From positions 3,325,501 to 3,389,500 of the forward strand of contig NZ_CP095061.1 of assembly GCF_022921055.1 (NCBI RefSeq): a stretch of 64,000 bases of DNA. Direction: 5' to 3'. The notes beneath the pieces are model-generated. The model worked only from the letters and a program-made list of their open reading frames with translations. It searched no databases and was not told the origin of the DNA. Shown here piece after piece: positions 34,402 to 44,122 of the stretch (within the stretch, counting starts at the first letter, position 1; each line of letters begins with the position of its first letter). The translations under genes were made by a program, and so were the position numbers. The DNA is from Hymenobacter volaticus (GTDB taxonomy: Bacteria; Bacteroidota; Bacteroidia; Cytophagales; Hymenobacteraceae).

Positions 34402-35619
34402 TTATTTACTGGTCAGACTTTTGGGATTGGCCATTTCCATCTCCACGCTCGCCATAATGAACGGGCCGTAGCCTTTGAAATCGTTCTTCTTGATGGGCTC
34501 ACTCAGGTAATATTCGTAGCTGCCGTCGCGGTACGGGTCGCCGCCGAGGCCGCCCACGCTCACGATACCGTTCAGGGAAACGTTGCCGTTGGGCTCCATT
34601 TCAATGAAGTTCTTCACCAACCCCTGGTAGCCTTTTTCGGCCGCCTTCTGGTACGACTTATCGAGGTAGCCCAACCGCACACCCTTGGCTAGCGCGTACA
34701 CAAACATGCTGGACGACGAGGTTTCGATGTAGTTGCCGGCGCGGGTACCTTGGTCCGTCACCTGATACCAGCCGCCCGTCTTGGCATCTTGATACTTGGT
34801 TAACACCGGCGCTAGGCGCTGCAAATCCTTGACAAGTTGGGCGCGTTGCGGGTGGTTTTTCGGAAAATAGTCGAGCACATCCACCAAGGCCATGGCATAC
34901 CAGCCCATGCCCCGGCTCCAAAAGTTGGGCGACTGGCCGGTGGTTTTGTTGGCCCATTTCTGCTCTTTGCTTTCATCGTAGGCGTGGTAGAGCAAGCCCG
35001 TTTTGGAATCCAGGGCGTACTTCTCGATTAAGGCAAACTGCTTGGCAATGTCGTCGAAGTTGGCGGGCTGGTTGTAGAGTTTGCTGTACTCGGCGTAGAA
35101 GGGCTCGACCATGTAGAGGCCGTCGAGCCACATCTGATTGGGGTAGCGCTTCTTGTGCCAGAAGCCGCCCTCCTGCGTGCGCGGCTGGTTGCTGATCTGC
35201 TTGCGCAGCAAGTCGGCGGCTTTGCGGTACTTTTCTTCCTTCGGAAATTGCTGGCTCATGGTCAGCACCGAGCGGCCCGTCGGGATGTAGTCGACGTTGT
35301 AATCTTCCATCTTATAGCCGAGAATGGACCCATCAGGCTGCACCGAATAGTCGAGCACTTTGCGGACGTAGTTGAAGTAGCGCTTATCACCGGTGTGCTG
35401 CCACACCCGCTCCACGGCCTTCAGCATCACCCCTTGCTCGTAGCCCCAGCGCGCCGCCTTGCTTTTGGCCGGGCCCAACGAATCGGGATACTCGGCCATA
35501 AACGAGTCGGCCATCCGCTGTGAAAGAGGCTTGGCAGCCGTTTTGGGCTTGTTTTGCGCTTGCGCGAATTGTGCGAGCAGCAGGCAAAGCAAGAGCAGGG
35601 TACGGGAGTAGATATGCAT
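34402..35619 (-). CDS. Unsaturated rhamnogalacturonyl hydrolase, GH105 (copy 2)
   Basis: Second GH105 enzyme, 405 aa from ATG 35619, which gives the signal peptide MHIYSRTLLLLCLLLAQFA; the frame opens 15 codons earlier. It resembles the classical YteR form. The catalytic Asp is in MWLDGLYM near residue 165, with YHAYDESKEQKW and NFWSRGMGWYAMALVDVL near 235. Its expected role is hydrolysis of the unsaturated galacturonyl-rhamnose bond in periplasmic RG-I fragments. It is bounded downstream by a strong terminator and upstream by a palindromic repeat, so it may form a unit with or without GH28. No copy of the shared box was seen before it. Confidence 0.92.
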   Translation of the reverse strand: MHIYSRTLLLLCLLLAQFAQAQNKPKTAAKPLSQRMADSFMAEYPDSLGPAKSKAARWGYEQGVMLKAVERVWQHTGDKRYFNYVRKVLDYSVQPDGSILGYKMEDYNVDYIPTGRSVLTMSQQFPKEEKYRKAADLLRKQISNQPRTQEGGFWHKKRYPNQMWLDGLYMVEPFYAEYSKLYNQPANFDDIAKQFALIEKYALDSKTGLLYHAYDESKEQKWANKTTGQSPNFWSRGMGWYAMALVDVLDYFPKNHPQRAQLVKDLQRLAPVLTKYQDAKTGGWYQVTDQGTRAGNYIETSSSSMFVYALAKGVRLGYLDKSYQKAAEKGYQGLVKNFIEMEPNGNVSLNGIVSVGGLGGDPYRDGSYEYYLSEPIKKNDFKGYGPFIMASVEMEMANPKSLTSK

Positions 35620-35656
35620 AAGGAAAGAGTTTAAACCAGAAGACGAGGAGTTAGCA

Positions 35657-35676
35657 CTCCTCATCTGATGAGGAGG
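35657..35676. repeat. Short CTCATCTGA-containing hairpin
   Basis: CTCCTCATCTGATGAGGAG, a small perfect hairpin (CTCCTCATC / GATGAGGAG) between GH105 copy 2 and the adjacent palindromic element. Its core is shared with the segments at 29924, 35911 and 37966 and, inverted, at 49001. Confidence 0.5.
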
Positions 35677-35781
35677 GTTGAGAGCAATTGGTTACTCGTT
35701 GCTGGTGACGTGAGTATTGTTGTGCTAAGCTGATTGAAGTGTCGATTATTGCTTACCAAGCCAATTGTTTATTTATAAACG

Positions 35782-35875
35782 GTCATGCTGAGCGGAGTCG
35801 AAGCATCTCGCTCGATTCATTGGGTTAGCTCTACAACCTCAGCACGCGAGATGCTTCGACTCCGCTCAGCATGAC
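35782..35875. repeat. GTCATGCTGAGC palindromic element, both arms long type
   Basis: Left arm GTCATGCTGAGCGGAGTCGA and right arm TCGACTCCGCTCAGCATGAC are exact reverse complements, extended inward by AGCATCTCGC / GCGAGATGCT. This is the cleanest long-arm copy. It sits in the 352-base spacer between GH28 and GH105 copy 2. Confidence 0.9.
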
Positions 35876-35910
35876 GGTCGTGAGAGTCGTCTAACTATTT
35901 GTCAACCACT

Positions 35911-35945
35911 CCTCCTCATCTGAGGAAGGGAACTAGTTCTTTAGC
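35911..35945. repeat. Short CTCATCTGAG element after palindromic repeat
   Basis: CTCCTCATCTGAGGAAGGGA then ACTAGTTCTTTAGC, 25-60 bases past the GH28 stop, matching the arrangement at 29924 and 37966. Confidence 0.5.
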
Positions 35946-35971
35946 TTGCTTTCTAGGGCTAGATGTGGCTG

Positions 35972-37624
35972 TTATCGTTTTGACACTACTACCGCCTTTT
36001 TCTTCACGTTTTGGCCGTACTCGATGTCCTTTTTGGCTTTCGAGGCGTCGGTGTTTACTAGGCGGACGTTCTTGGCTTTTTCAGCACCGGATACGCGTAG
36101 TAGCACTGTGGCGCCGGGGGCGTACTTGATGTTGTCGAGGGTGATGTTTTGGCTGTTGTGCACTTCCATTACGGGGTCGGTGTTGGTGGGCAACAGGGTC
36201 ACGTTTTTGAGGCTGATGTTGTCGGCTTCGATGCACACGAGGCCTTTGTCGCTTTGCAGCACGGCATTTTCGATGCTGATGTCCTTGATAGCCATTTCGG
36301 GTAGGCCGCGCACCATGATGCCGGTTTTGGCGCCGTTGCAGGTCACGTTGCGAATCTGGATTTTGCGGAATTGCGGCGTGCTTTCATCCACGGGTTTGGC
36401 CGGCGACACGGGCCGTTCCTTGGAGCCGGCCACCTGCGGCGTGGGGTCCTTAATCATGTAATACATGTCGAACAGGATGGCCTCGCCGGGAATGTCTTTC
36501 ATGTCGATGTCCTGAATGAAGATATTCTCCACGACGCCGCCCCGGCCGCGGGTGGTTTTAAAGCGCAGCCCGATGTCGGTGCCAATCATGGTGATGTTGC
36601 TCACGTACAGGTTGCGCGCCCCGCCCGACATTTCAGAGCCAATCACGAAGCCGCCGTGGCCACGGTACACCTTGCAGTTGCGGATGATGAAGTTCTCGGT
36701 GGGCATGGCCCGCTTGCGCCCCTGCTCGTTGCGGCCCGATTTGATGCAGATAGCATCGTCGCCGGCGCTAAACGTGCAGCCTTCCACGATGCCGTTTTTG
36801 CAGGATTCCAAATCCAGGGCGTCGGTATTGGGCGTGTAGGGGCCGTTGAGCACGTTGATATTGCGCACAACTACGTCTTCGCTGCGCATGGGGTGCACGG
36901 TCCAAGCGGGTGAGTTCTGAAACGTGACGCCCTCAAAGAGCAGCCGCTTGCACTGGTCGAGCACCAAGAAATCGGGCCGCAGATAGTCTTTAATTTCTTC
37001 GAATTCCTTGATTTCCGACTTCTCCTCGGTTATCACACCGGCTTCCTTCACGGTGGTGCCTTTCAGGCTTTGGGCCGAGGGGTACCACCGGTCCTGCTTC
37101 TCGTTGAGGAAGCCCCCCGAGGCCACCAACTGTTTCCATTCGCCTTCCGTGGAGCGGCCTTTTTGCACCATCCACCACGCTTCGCCGGCCCCGTCGAGGA
37201 TGCCTTGGCCGGTTATGGCTACGTTTTCTAAGTTCTTGCCATAGATCAGGGCTTGGTTGCGCACGGCGTCGAGGCCTTCCCAATTGGTTTTGTGGAGCTT
37301 GTAGTCGGCGCGGTTGTCGCTGAATTGGACTAGGGCCCCGGCTGCAACGTGCAGGTTCACATTGCTGCGCATTTCAATTGGGCCGGTTAGCCACTGCCCG
37401 CGCGGCACGAGCACCACTCCGCCGCCTTTTTGGCTGCACTCGTCTATGGCTTTTTGAAAGGCCACGGTGTTCGACGTCAGTGCATCGGCTACCCCGCCGT
37501 ACTTGGCAATGGAAAAGGTATCAGCGCGAAACGAAGTGGTTTTGACGGGTGGCAAAGCGGATTGCTGAGCCACAGCCAAGCCAGGCAAGCTAAGCAAGGT
37601 GAAAAAGGCAAGGGACTTTATCAT
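35972..37624 (-). CDS. Glycoside hydrolase family 28 (polygalacturonase-like)
   Basis: Secreted GH28 right-handed beta-helix hydrolase of 550 aa (signal MIKSLAFFTLLSLPGLAVA). All four family motifs are visible: NTDALDLE near residue 265, GDDAICIKSG near 286, GHGGFVIGSE near 321 and RFKTTRGRGG near 355. The three catalytic Asp residues are therefore intact. GH28 includes endo- and exo-polygalacturonases and rhamnogalacturonan galacturonohydrolases; given the RG-I setting the last is a strong candidate. It is on the same strand as its neighbours but separated on both sides by spacers of about 350-400 bases full of repeats. Confidence 0.92.
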   Translation of the reverse strand: MIKSLAFFTLLSLPGLAVAQQSALPPVKTTSFRADTFSIAKYGGVADALTSNTVAFQKAIDECSQKGGGVVLVPRGQWLTGPIEMRSNVNLHVAAGALVQFSDNRADYKLHKTNWEGLDAVRNQALIYGKNLENVAITGQGILDGAGEAWWMVQKGRSTEGEWKQLVASGGFLNEKQDRWYPSAQSLKGTTVKEAGVITEEKSEIKEFEEIKDYLRPDFLVLDQCKRLLFEGVTFQNSPAWTVHPMRSEDVVVRNINVLNGPYTPNTDALDLESCKNGIVEGCTFSAGDDAICIKSGRNEQGRKRAMPTENFIIRNCKVYRGHGGFVIGSEMSGGARNLYVSNITMIGTDIGLRFKTTRGRGGVVENIFIQDIDMKDIPGEAILFDMYYMIKDPTPQVAGSKERPVSPAKPVDESTPQFRKIQIRNVTCNGAKTGIMVRGLPEMAIKDISIENAVLQSDKGLVCIEADNISLKNVTLLPTNTDPVMEVHNSQNITLDNIKYAPGATVLLRVSGAEKAKNVRLVNTDASKAKKDIEYGQNVKKKAVVVSKR

Positions 37625-37761
37625 AGGGTAGGTATGCGGAATTTATGGAAGCTAAAGCTACAGCCAGGGTTAGGAAGCCTAGTAGCTAGTTGGTCTCAGC
37701 GGATATTGCGCATTTAGCTTAGAGAATGGAAGTTTTCAACCGGCTGTTGTTTTCTCTGAAC

Positions 37762-37913
37762 GTCCTGCTGAGCGGAGTCGAAGCATCTCGCGTGCTGAGG
37801 TTGCCAAACTATACCCGTCATGTTAAGCGCAGTAGAAGCATCTCGCGCAAATTGTTGAGCAGGAGTCAAGGTTTACTACACTAGCGAGATGCTTCGGCTG
37901 CGCTCAGCATGAC
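37762..37913. repeat. Two adjoining GTCATGCTGAGC elements
   Basis: A partial copy starting CGTCCTGCTGAGCGGAGTCG (37761 on) is joined to a second, fuller copy that starts GTCATGTTAAGCGCAG and ends CTTCGGCTGCGCTCAGCATG then AC. The point changes in the starts suggest older copies. They occupy much of the 401-base gap between the 719-aa protein gene and GH28. Confidence 0.82.
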
Positions 37914-37965
37914 AGGTAGTGTGGTTAGTTTGGCGGCGGCGGCAACGATTGTCAATCACTACTAA

Positions 37966-38005
37966 CCTCGCCTCATCTGAGATGAATTAGTCTTAATTTT
38001 CTAGC
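37966..38005. repeat. Short CTCATCTGAG element after palindromic repeat
   Basis: CCTCGCCTCATCTGAGATGA then ATTAGTCTTAATTTTCTAGCC, 20-60 bases past the stop at 38026. It is the third copy of the composite arrangement palindrome, about 40-50 bases, CTCATCTGAG segment, gene stop. Confidence 0.5.
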
Positions 38006-38025
38006 CATAGAAAGGGTGGCACTTG

Positions 38026-40185
38026 TTAAGGCATTTTGCTTAGGCCTTCCCATTTCACTTTCCAGCCGGTTTTGGGGATGCCGGGGTTTTCTTCTTTGCA
38101 GCCGTCGTAGCCGGCGCACATGAGGGCCACGGCGGCAAGCAGGCCCCCGTTGCCCGGCAGGTAGATGGGAAGGCGGTCTTCCTGGTAGTTGTGGCCGTTG
38201 GGCAGGTAGGTGTTCTTCTGCACCTTCATCAGCAGGGCATCCACGGCTTTGTCGGGGAGGCCGAGGCGGGTAGCAGTCATGGAGGTCATGGGGAAGTCCC
38301 AGCCCCAGGTTTTGTCCCAGCTCCAGTCTTTCCACACCAGGTCGAAGGTGCGGCGCATGGTGGCCGGGTCGACTTGGCCGGTGGCGGGCATCATGCCCAG
38401 CGCGCCCAACACCGAGGGGTGGTCGGTTTTGAATTCGGGGTTGGTATAAGAATCGGGGGCGCTTTCGGTGGCCAGGTACACGCCGCCGGCTTGCGGCAGC
38501 TTCGAGAGTTTCTGTAGTACGGTGTCCCACTTCGGGTTGCGCGGTTGGCCTTGCCGGATGCGCCATTGCTGCGCCGTGTTCAGAGCCCAATTCCAGTACA
38601 CTAGCTCGAAGGTGGGGTTGAAGGTTTCCTCGGCTTTAAACCGCTCTTGCGCCGGAATCACGCCTTTGCCGAGGATGTACCGGTCTTTGTCTTTCTCATA
38701 AAATGGGAAGGACGCCATGAAATCGGCGGTGGCTGCTACCCGGTCCTGGTACAGTTTCAAGGTGGCCGGATTGGGGTGGGCACGGTAGCTTTCCTCAGCG
38801 AAATAGATGAAGTGCGGCTGCTGCCAAATCAAAAACGCGCCTACCGACGAGGGCCCTTCCTGGCCCCAAGGGTCGGTCATTTTCTGCCAACGCACACCGT
38901 CATAGCCTTGGCGCTGCGCAATGCCGCGGGCCACGCTCTGCACGTCGGGGCGAGCATACCAGACCAGGCTTTGCTCCAGCAATTCGGGGCGGCCCCACAA
39001 GGCAAAATGCGCCGAGTGCCACCAGTGCATTTCGAGGTGCGGCCGGCCGTACCAGCTGTTTAGCACCAACCCTGTTTCCTGCGGCGGCTGCGAGCCCGCG
39101 CCTTGCAGCTTGGTTAGGTACTGCGACAACACAATTCGCCGCTCCAGTTCCTTGGCCCGCGGGTCGGTGCTGCCGCTGAAATCAACGGCTCCGCCACTCT
39201 TCCAGAACGTCGGCCACTGTTGCTGACTGTTGGTGCGTGTGGCGGCAAATGTGGCCGCTTCGGCAGGCCGCGGCGAAAAGCGGCAACCGAATTCCAGCAC
39301 TGCTCCTTGCTTGCCTGGTGTGAGAATGAACTCCTGTGCCTGGCCGGCGGCTAGCGTGGCGGGTTGCTGCCAGCTTAGCGCCACCGTGTACTTGGTGGTA
39401 TCAAGTTGGTGCGTGAGCAGAGCCGCGCCTTTATTCGATTCAATGATGCTGGATTTGTGCTGATCGGTGTGAGTGTAATCGGTGCCCATATCGGCCCAGC
39501 CAGCAGTGGGCCACGGGAAGCGCAACGCTACTTTCAACTGCCCGGTTTGCAGCAACTTGGATTCCACGCGGGCCGCTACGGCGTCCTGCTGCTGGTGCCC
39601 CACGGTCACGACGTCTACCGGTACGCCTTCCAGCGTGAAATGGCTTTTGATTTCGCCGGTCCAGGGGTTGAGGGTTTGCCGGATGTTGCGCAGGTCTTTG
39701 ATGGTGGCCGGCTTCCCGCTCTTTTTCACCAGCACAAATCCTAGATTACCTAATTGCAAGCGGTGTGGATTGGCACGCATAAAATCCACGGCTTCCTTGT
39801 TGCCGGCGGTTTTCACTTGCACCGAGTAGCTGACTTTGCGGCCGTTCAGGTCGTAGTCGCGCAAACTTTGCTCGAACTTGTAGCCCTCTTTGTTCGGGAA
39901 GCTGTGCCAGCCCCACTCCGACTGCGTCCCTAGCGGCACGCCCTTTTCATAATACATCGGAAAGGACTGCAAGCCCGTCACGTCCGCCGTGAAAGCAAAC
40001 TGCCCGTTCCCCACCGACAAAGACGACAAGGTGTCGGTCGTGGTATTCACGACAATGTGGCGCTCCACCAGCGTCTTCCGGTCGATGGGCGTTTTTTGCG
40101 CCATCAAGGGCTGGATGGTACTGAGCAACAACAGACTTGAAAGCAATTTGGGGAGAGGTGGCATAGAGGAACGTTTCGAGGGCAT
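38026..40185 (-). CDS. Putative secreted glycoside hydrolase-like protein, family not assigned
   Basis: A 719-aa secreted protein (signal region KLLSSLLLLSTIQPLMAQ). ATG 40185 was chosen; ATG 40164 and 40215 are also possible. The N-terminal part has SVGNGQFAFTADVTGLQSFP, a type of start seen in GH65/GH95-like enzymes. The C-terminal half is rich in helices with Trp- and Gly-rich turns such as WYGRPHLEMHWWH, WGQEGPSSVG and WNWALNTAQQW, as expected for an (alpha/alpha)6 barrel. No named family could be assigned with confidence. HLEMHWWHSAHFALWG holds a conserved-looking Glu. Its position between GH28 and the DUF4450-type gene in an RG-I block suggests a glycan substrate. Confidence 0.6.
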   Translation of the reverse strand: MPSKRSSMPPLPKLLSSLLLLSTIQPLMAQKTPIDRKTLVERHIVVNTTTDTLSSLSVGNGQFAFTADVTGLQSFPMYYEKGVPLGTQSEWGWHSFPNKEGYKFEQSLRDYDLNGRKVSYSVQVKTAGNKEAVDFMRANPHRLQLGNLGFVLVKKSGKPATIKDLRNIRQTLNPWTGEIKSHFTLEGVPVDVVTVGHQQQDAVAARVESKLLQTGQLKVALRFPWPTAGWADMGTDYTHTDQHKSSIIESNKGAALLTHQLDTTKYTVALSWQQPATLAAGQAQEFILTPGKQGAVLEFGCRFSPRPAEAATFAATRTNSQQQWPTFWKSGGAVDFSGSTDPRAKELERRIVLSQYLTKLQGAGSQPPQETGLVLNSWYGRPHLEMHWWHSAHFALWGRPELLEQSLVWYARPDVQSVARGIAQRQGYDGVRWQKMTDPWGQEGPSSVGAFLIWQQPHFIYFAEESYRAHPNPATLKLYQDRVAATADFMASFPFYEKDKDRYILGKGVIPAQERFKAEETFNPTFELVYWNWALNTAQQWRIRQGQPRNPKWDTVLQKLSKLPQAGGVYLATESAPDSYTNPEFKTDHPSVLGALGMMPATGQVDPATMRRTFDLVWKDWSWDKTWGWDFPMTSMTATRLGLPDKAVDALLMKVQKNTYLPNGHNYQEDRLPIYLPGNGGLLAAVALMCAGYDGCKEENPGIPKTGWKVKWEGLSKMP

Positions 40186-40307
40186 TAGGTTCTCGTACTG
40201 CGCAAATGGAAGCATAGATTTTTTTGCGGCGTGACTTAGGCTAAAGCTTGAGGCTGGCTAGAAGCTAGTTTTAGCTTTCCTTCAAGTAGCCTCATCGTTT
40301 TCAAAGG

Positions 40308-43300
40308 TTATTCGCGTACCAGCGTCACGCTCATCAGCCCGATTACTACATCGTTGGAAAGGGCTTTTAGGGTGAGGCTTTTGAGTTTCTTCTTGGGGTT
40401 GAGGGGTAGGTCGAGGATGTTGGCGGCCCCGCCGTCGATGGCGCGGGTGCTGAAGCCTTTGATGCTGGTGTACTGCTTGAAGTCGCGGGTAATGAGGCCG
40501 GTTTTAAGGTGGATGCGGAAGGGTTTGGGGGCACCGGTGGTGAAGGCAAAATCGTCCTGCAAATAGTCCTGCTCGATGGGCGCCCAGTTGTCGGGATTGC
40601 GCAGCGGCAGCGTTTCGGTGGTCTTGTCGGTGTAGGTTATCAGCACTTCGCCGTTGGTGAGTTGGCTTTGCATGGGGTTGGTGGAGCCCGCCATGAGCAG
40701 GTAGGCGTGGGAGGCTTTGCCGCGGAGCGGCACGGTAGCCTGCTCGGCGTAATTGTCCCACTGTGACACAAACAGAATGTTCTTCTCCCCGGCCGTGCCC
40801 GGCGTGCGCAACGGCACGCCCCACGGCAACTTGATTTCGTTGCGGACGCCGGCTAGCTGGCGCAATCCAGCATCGTCAATAGTGGCTTGTGTGAGCGGGT
40901 AGCACCAGTTGCCAATGCCTTGCGTGGGAAGTTGCAAGGTAGGACCAACGGGACGCGGCGAAAGGTATTTGTTCTGAAAAATCTGCGTCACCTTATCGTT
41001 GAAATACGAAGCCAGGTTCACGGTTTCGTGGCGCGCCTTGCCGACGGTGGTTGGGGCGGTACCATTCCAATCCATCAGCGTGGACGAAACGCGCTGCCCC
41101 TGCCCCCATTCTACTAGCACCGCATTGTTGCCAACTACGGTGTTGGCAACCGGCACCTGCACTTCATCGGAAACTGCGTTGGCCGGCACCTGCACGGTAG
41201 TTTCCAGAGCGTTCTTGCCGGTATTCACCGTCACTTTCGCGCTTAGGGCCTCAGAGGTGTGGTTCTGCAACCGGAAGCGCAGGCCACCTGCCGATTCATT
41301 TTCGGGCACGATGGTAACGGCCTCCTTCACCTCCATAGGCAGCGGCGCCCACCAGGTCAGGCTGCCTTGTTGGAGCTGTATAAACGCCGTGCGGCTACCA
41401 GACAGGCCGGCCACCTGCGCCACCAGGGTTGACTGATTGGGTTTGGCATCACGAAGAACCTGCTGCGGGTCGAATACTTTACCTACCATAGCGTGCGGAA
41501 AACGGACTGCTAGTGCAGAGCCGGGCACATAGGTTTGAGCCAGCGCTACGGCATCCGGTGCATCGCCTTGCCACTGAATCTGCACCACGTATTTCGCCGC
41601 CGGCTCGCTGTTGATTTCGATGACGGGCTGGCCCACGGCTTCTGCTACGCTTTTCCATTGCACCGGCTGGCCGTTCACCGTTACGGCTGCGGCTACGGCA
41701 CGAGCCTGCACTTGTAGGCGCAGCTTCAGCGGTTTGGCGAAGGCGGGCGTGATGGTGTACATGTCCTGCTGGCCTTGGCGGCGGAAATCAAACGCCACAT
41801 CCGGCACGGTCAGCGCCGCTTCGTTCCAAGCAGCTGGTAAGCCGGGACGAACCGTAAGCACGCCTTCCAGCGCATTGGGCACGATGCCAAACAAGCCTTC
41901 CACCAACGAGCGAGAAGCCATGCCCGCCGGGTCGGCGAAGTCGCGGTACAGTTCGCCGCGGTGGGCATCGTAGAAGGAAACCTGCTGGAAGTTGCCGGGG
42001 CTCGAACCCAAGTACATGCTTTCCAGCAGAGCGCTTTTCCAGAGCTTGAACGCTTCTTCGGTGCGCCCGCCCTGCCAATTAGCCAGCGTGGTATGCAGCA
42101 CTTCCGCCATAGCCACGTTATTGATCGACCAGTCGTAGGGCTGCCAGTTGGTGGTGGAAAGCAGGTAGTAGCCTTCATCGGGCAAGCCAGCGGCCCGGAC
42201 GGGAATGTGCGGTATCTCAGCATCCACGTAACGAAGCGCCTGGTAGGCCTGGAAGGCATCGGGCACCTGCGAATCGAGGGCGTGGTAGACGGTCCAGATA
42301 CCAGCGGCGGAGTGCAGCTGCTTGAGGCCGAGGGCATCTTGGTATTCAGCGTACCAGCCTTTGGCGGGCATCCAGAGGCGCTGGTCGAGGGCCTGCTTGA
42401 TGCGGGCAGCCTCCTGCCGATACGGCGCCGGATTTTCACCGATTCGTTGCGCCAGTTCCGCCGTCAGTAGGTTGGCCAGGTAGTTATAAGCCGACGAATG
42501 CGTGACGGCGCCGCCGCTGTATTGCAGGGCATCGGAAGCCCAAATAGCGGCGTAGGCATCATAAAGTCCATCATTGTCTTTGTCGAAGTTGCGCTTCTCC
42601 CAGGCTAAATGGCGCTGTAGCACCGGAAACATTTCCTTGGCAAAAGCCAGGTCACCGGTCCAGTTGAAATGGCGCAACAACTCGTCGATGAACACCAAGT
42701 TCATGTCGTAGTGATGAGGCCGGAAGTCGCCGCCGGGGTTGCGGCTGATGTAGCCGCTGCTGAACACCGACGTACCTAGCTTCTCTTGGTGGCGCGCCAA
42801 ATTCAGGGCCGTATCCATGACTACGGGGGCCGTAGCGGGACTGGTGAGCTGCGACTTGGCGTAGGCCCGAAAGTGCGTTTGGGCTCGGTCGTGCCAGCCG
42901 AGCGGGTCGGCGGTGTAGGCGCCGCGCCAGCCGTTGAGCGGCATCCGCCAGGCAATAGCTCCGTGCATGTAGCTCGGCGACTGCCAGATGGCATCGGCCG
43001 CAATACTAAGCGCCCCGCCCACCGTGTTGATGTATGGATCGGGCGTGCTGACTTTGATGCGGCCCGCCAGCTTCAGCCGGGCAGCTTCTGCCTGCTCCAG
43101 GGCTTTCGGCAAATCAGCGTAGCGTAGCGTGGTGGCTTGCTGCGGCACTTGCACCGCGAAGTACAGCGGCTCTCCTGCCTTCACTTTCACGGTACCGGCA
43201 AGCGCCGGTGCAGCGGAGCCTTTGGAAGCGGCAAACTGCGTCGGCGACTCTTGTTGTGCGGCATCGGCAACGTGCAGCGTGGCGCCGGGCGGCACCACTC

Positions 43301-44041
43301 CTACCAAGCTCTTTTTATCGATTCTGGCTACTGTTTCGCCTTCTTTCTTCTTGGCCGCTACGCCGTAGGTGAGTGTGAAGACATTGCGTTGCAGTTGAAA
43401 CTCATTGCCTTGGCAGTATTCCGGCTTCAGGTAAAAGCTCGATTCCGGGTCGGCCCCGATGTCGCCGTCGCGGCTGAACTTCTTACCCGTAACGCCCCGA
43501 AGGTCCATAACAGTTGTACTTGGCCCGCGGGCACATCCGTGAACTGCGCCCGCACTAACAGGCCTTCGGCCTCGGCCATGGCTTGCACTTCTAATTGCAG
43601 CTTGCCTTTGCCTAGCAAGGGGTCGGAAATTTCGTAGAACATGGCGCCCGGCCGGTAGCGAGCCACAATGTTTTCGGCGGCGATAAGCCATTTGCTGCGC
43701 CCATCGGCGCTCAGCAACCCGAATTTCAGGTTGCCGCCCATGCCCGGCAGATACAGCGCAAACTCCGGCAAGTCACCGGTTTCCACCCGGAACGCGGTGT
43801 TGGTGCCATAGAGGGCCCGGGTGAAGCGCTTGGTGCCGTTCCGAATAACGAAGTCGGTGCCGTCGGGCTGGTAGCGCAGGGTGCGTTGCTGGCCGTGCCA
43901 GAGCGGCAGCTCGGGTACCGTTGGCACCTCCGATTGCGCTAGCAGCGGCAAATCAAGCAACAAGGCTACGCCAAGCAGCCACAGCCGTAATCGAAAGCTA
44001 CTCAACGCTTGTGCACATCTGGTTAAGGGGCTTTCGCTCAT
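40308..44041 (-). CDS. DUF4450-type large secreted glycoside hydrolase-like protein, frameshifted
   Basis: One gene read in two frames. The first frame (from ATG 44041) has a signal peptide (LWLLGVALLLDLPLLAQ) and the DUF4450-type N-terminus LWHGQQRTLRYQPDGTDFVI. It breaks at the C run 43495-43498. Adding one base joins LLWTFG to GVTGKKFSRDGDIGADPE and the long second frame, total 1244 aa. The middle part has an (alpha/alpha)6-barrel look (LAWEKRNFDKDNDGLYDAY, SAYNYLANLL) and the C-terminus has beta-sandwich domains. The family is common in Bacteroidota polysaccharide loci, but no activity is known to me. It follows susD-2 after a terminator-like hairpin. Confidence 0.75.
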
Positions 44042-44053
44042 TCATTAGTCAGT

Positions 44054-44107
44054 AAAAAGCCCGGCCCAAGTACCCTCAGGAAACCCAAAGAGCACATAGG
44101 CCGAGCT
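44054..44107 (-). terminator. Terminator-like hairpin between susD-2 and DUF4450-type gene
   Basis: Arms AGCTCGGCC and GGCCGGGCT on the minus strand (44107-44099 and 44066-44058; one G-U pair) with a 32-nt loop, followed by TTTT. The long loop makes it weaker than the terminators at 34341 and 49398; partial read-through to the enzyme genes is likely. Confidence 0.5.
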
Positions 44108-44122
44108 AACATGCCTTACAAC

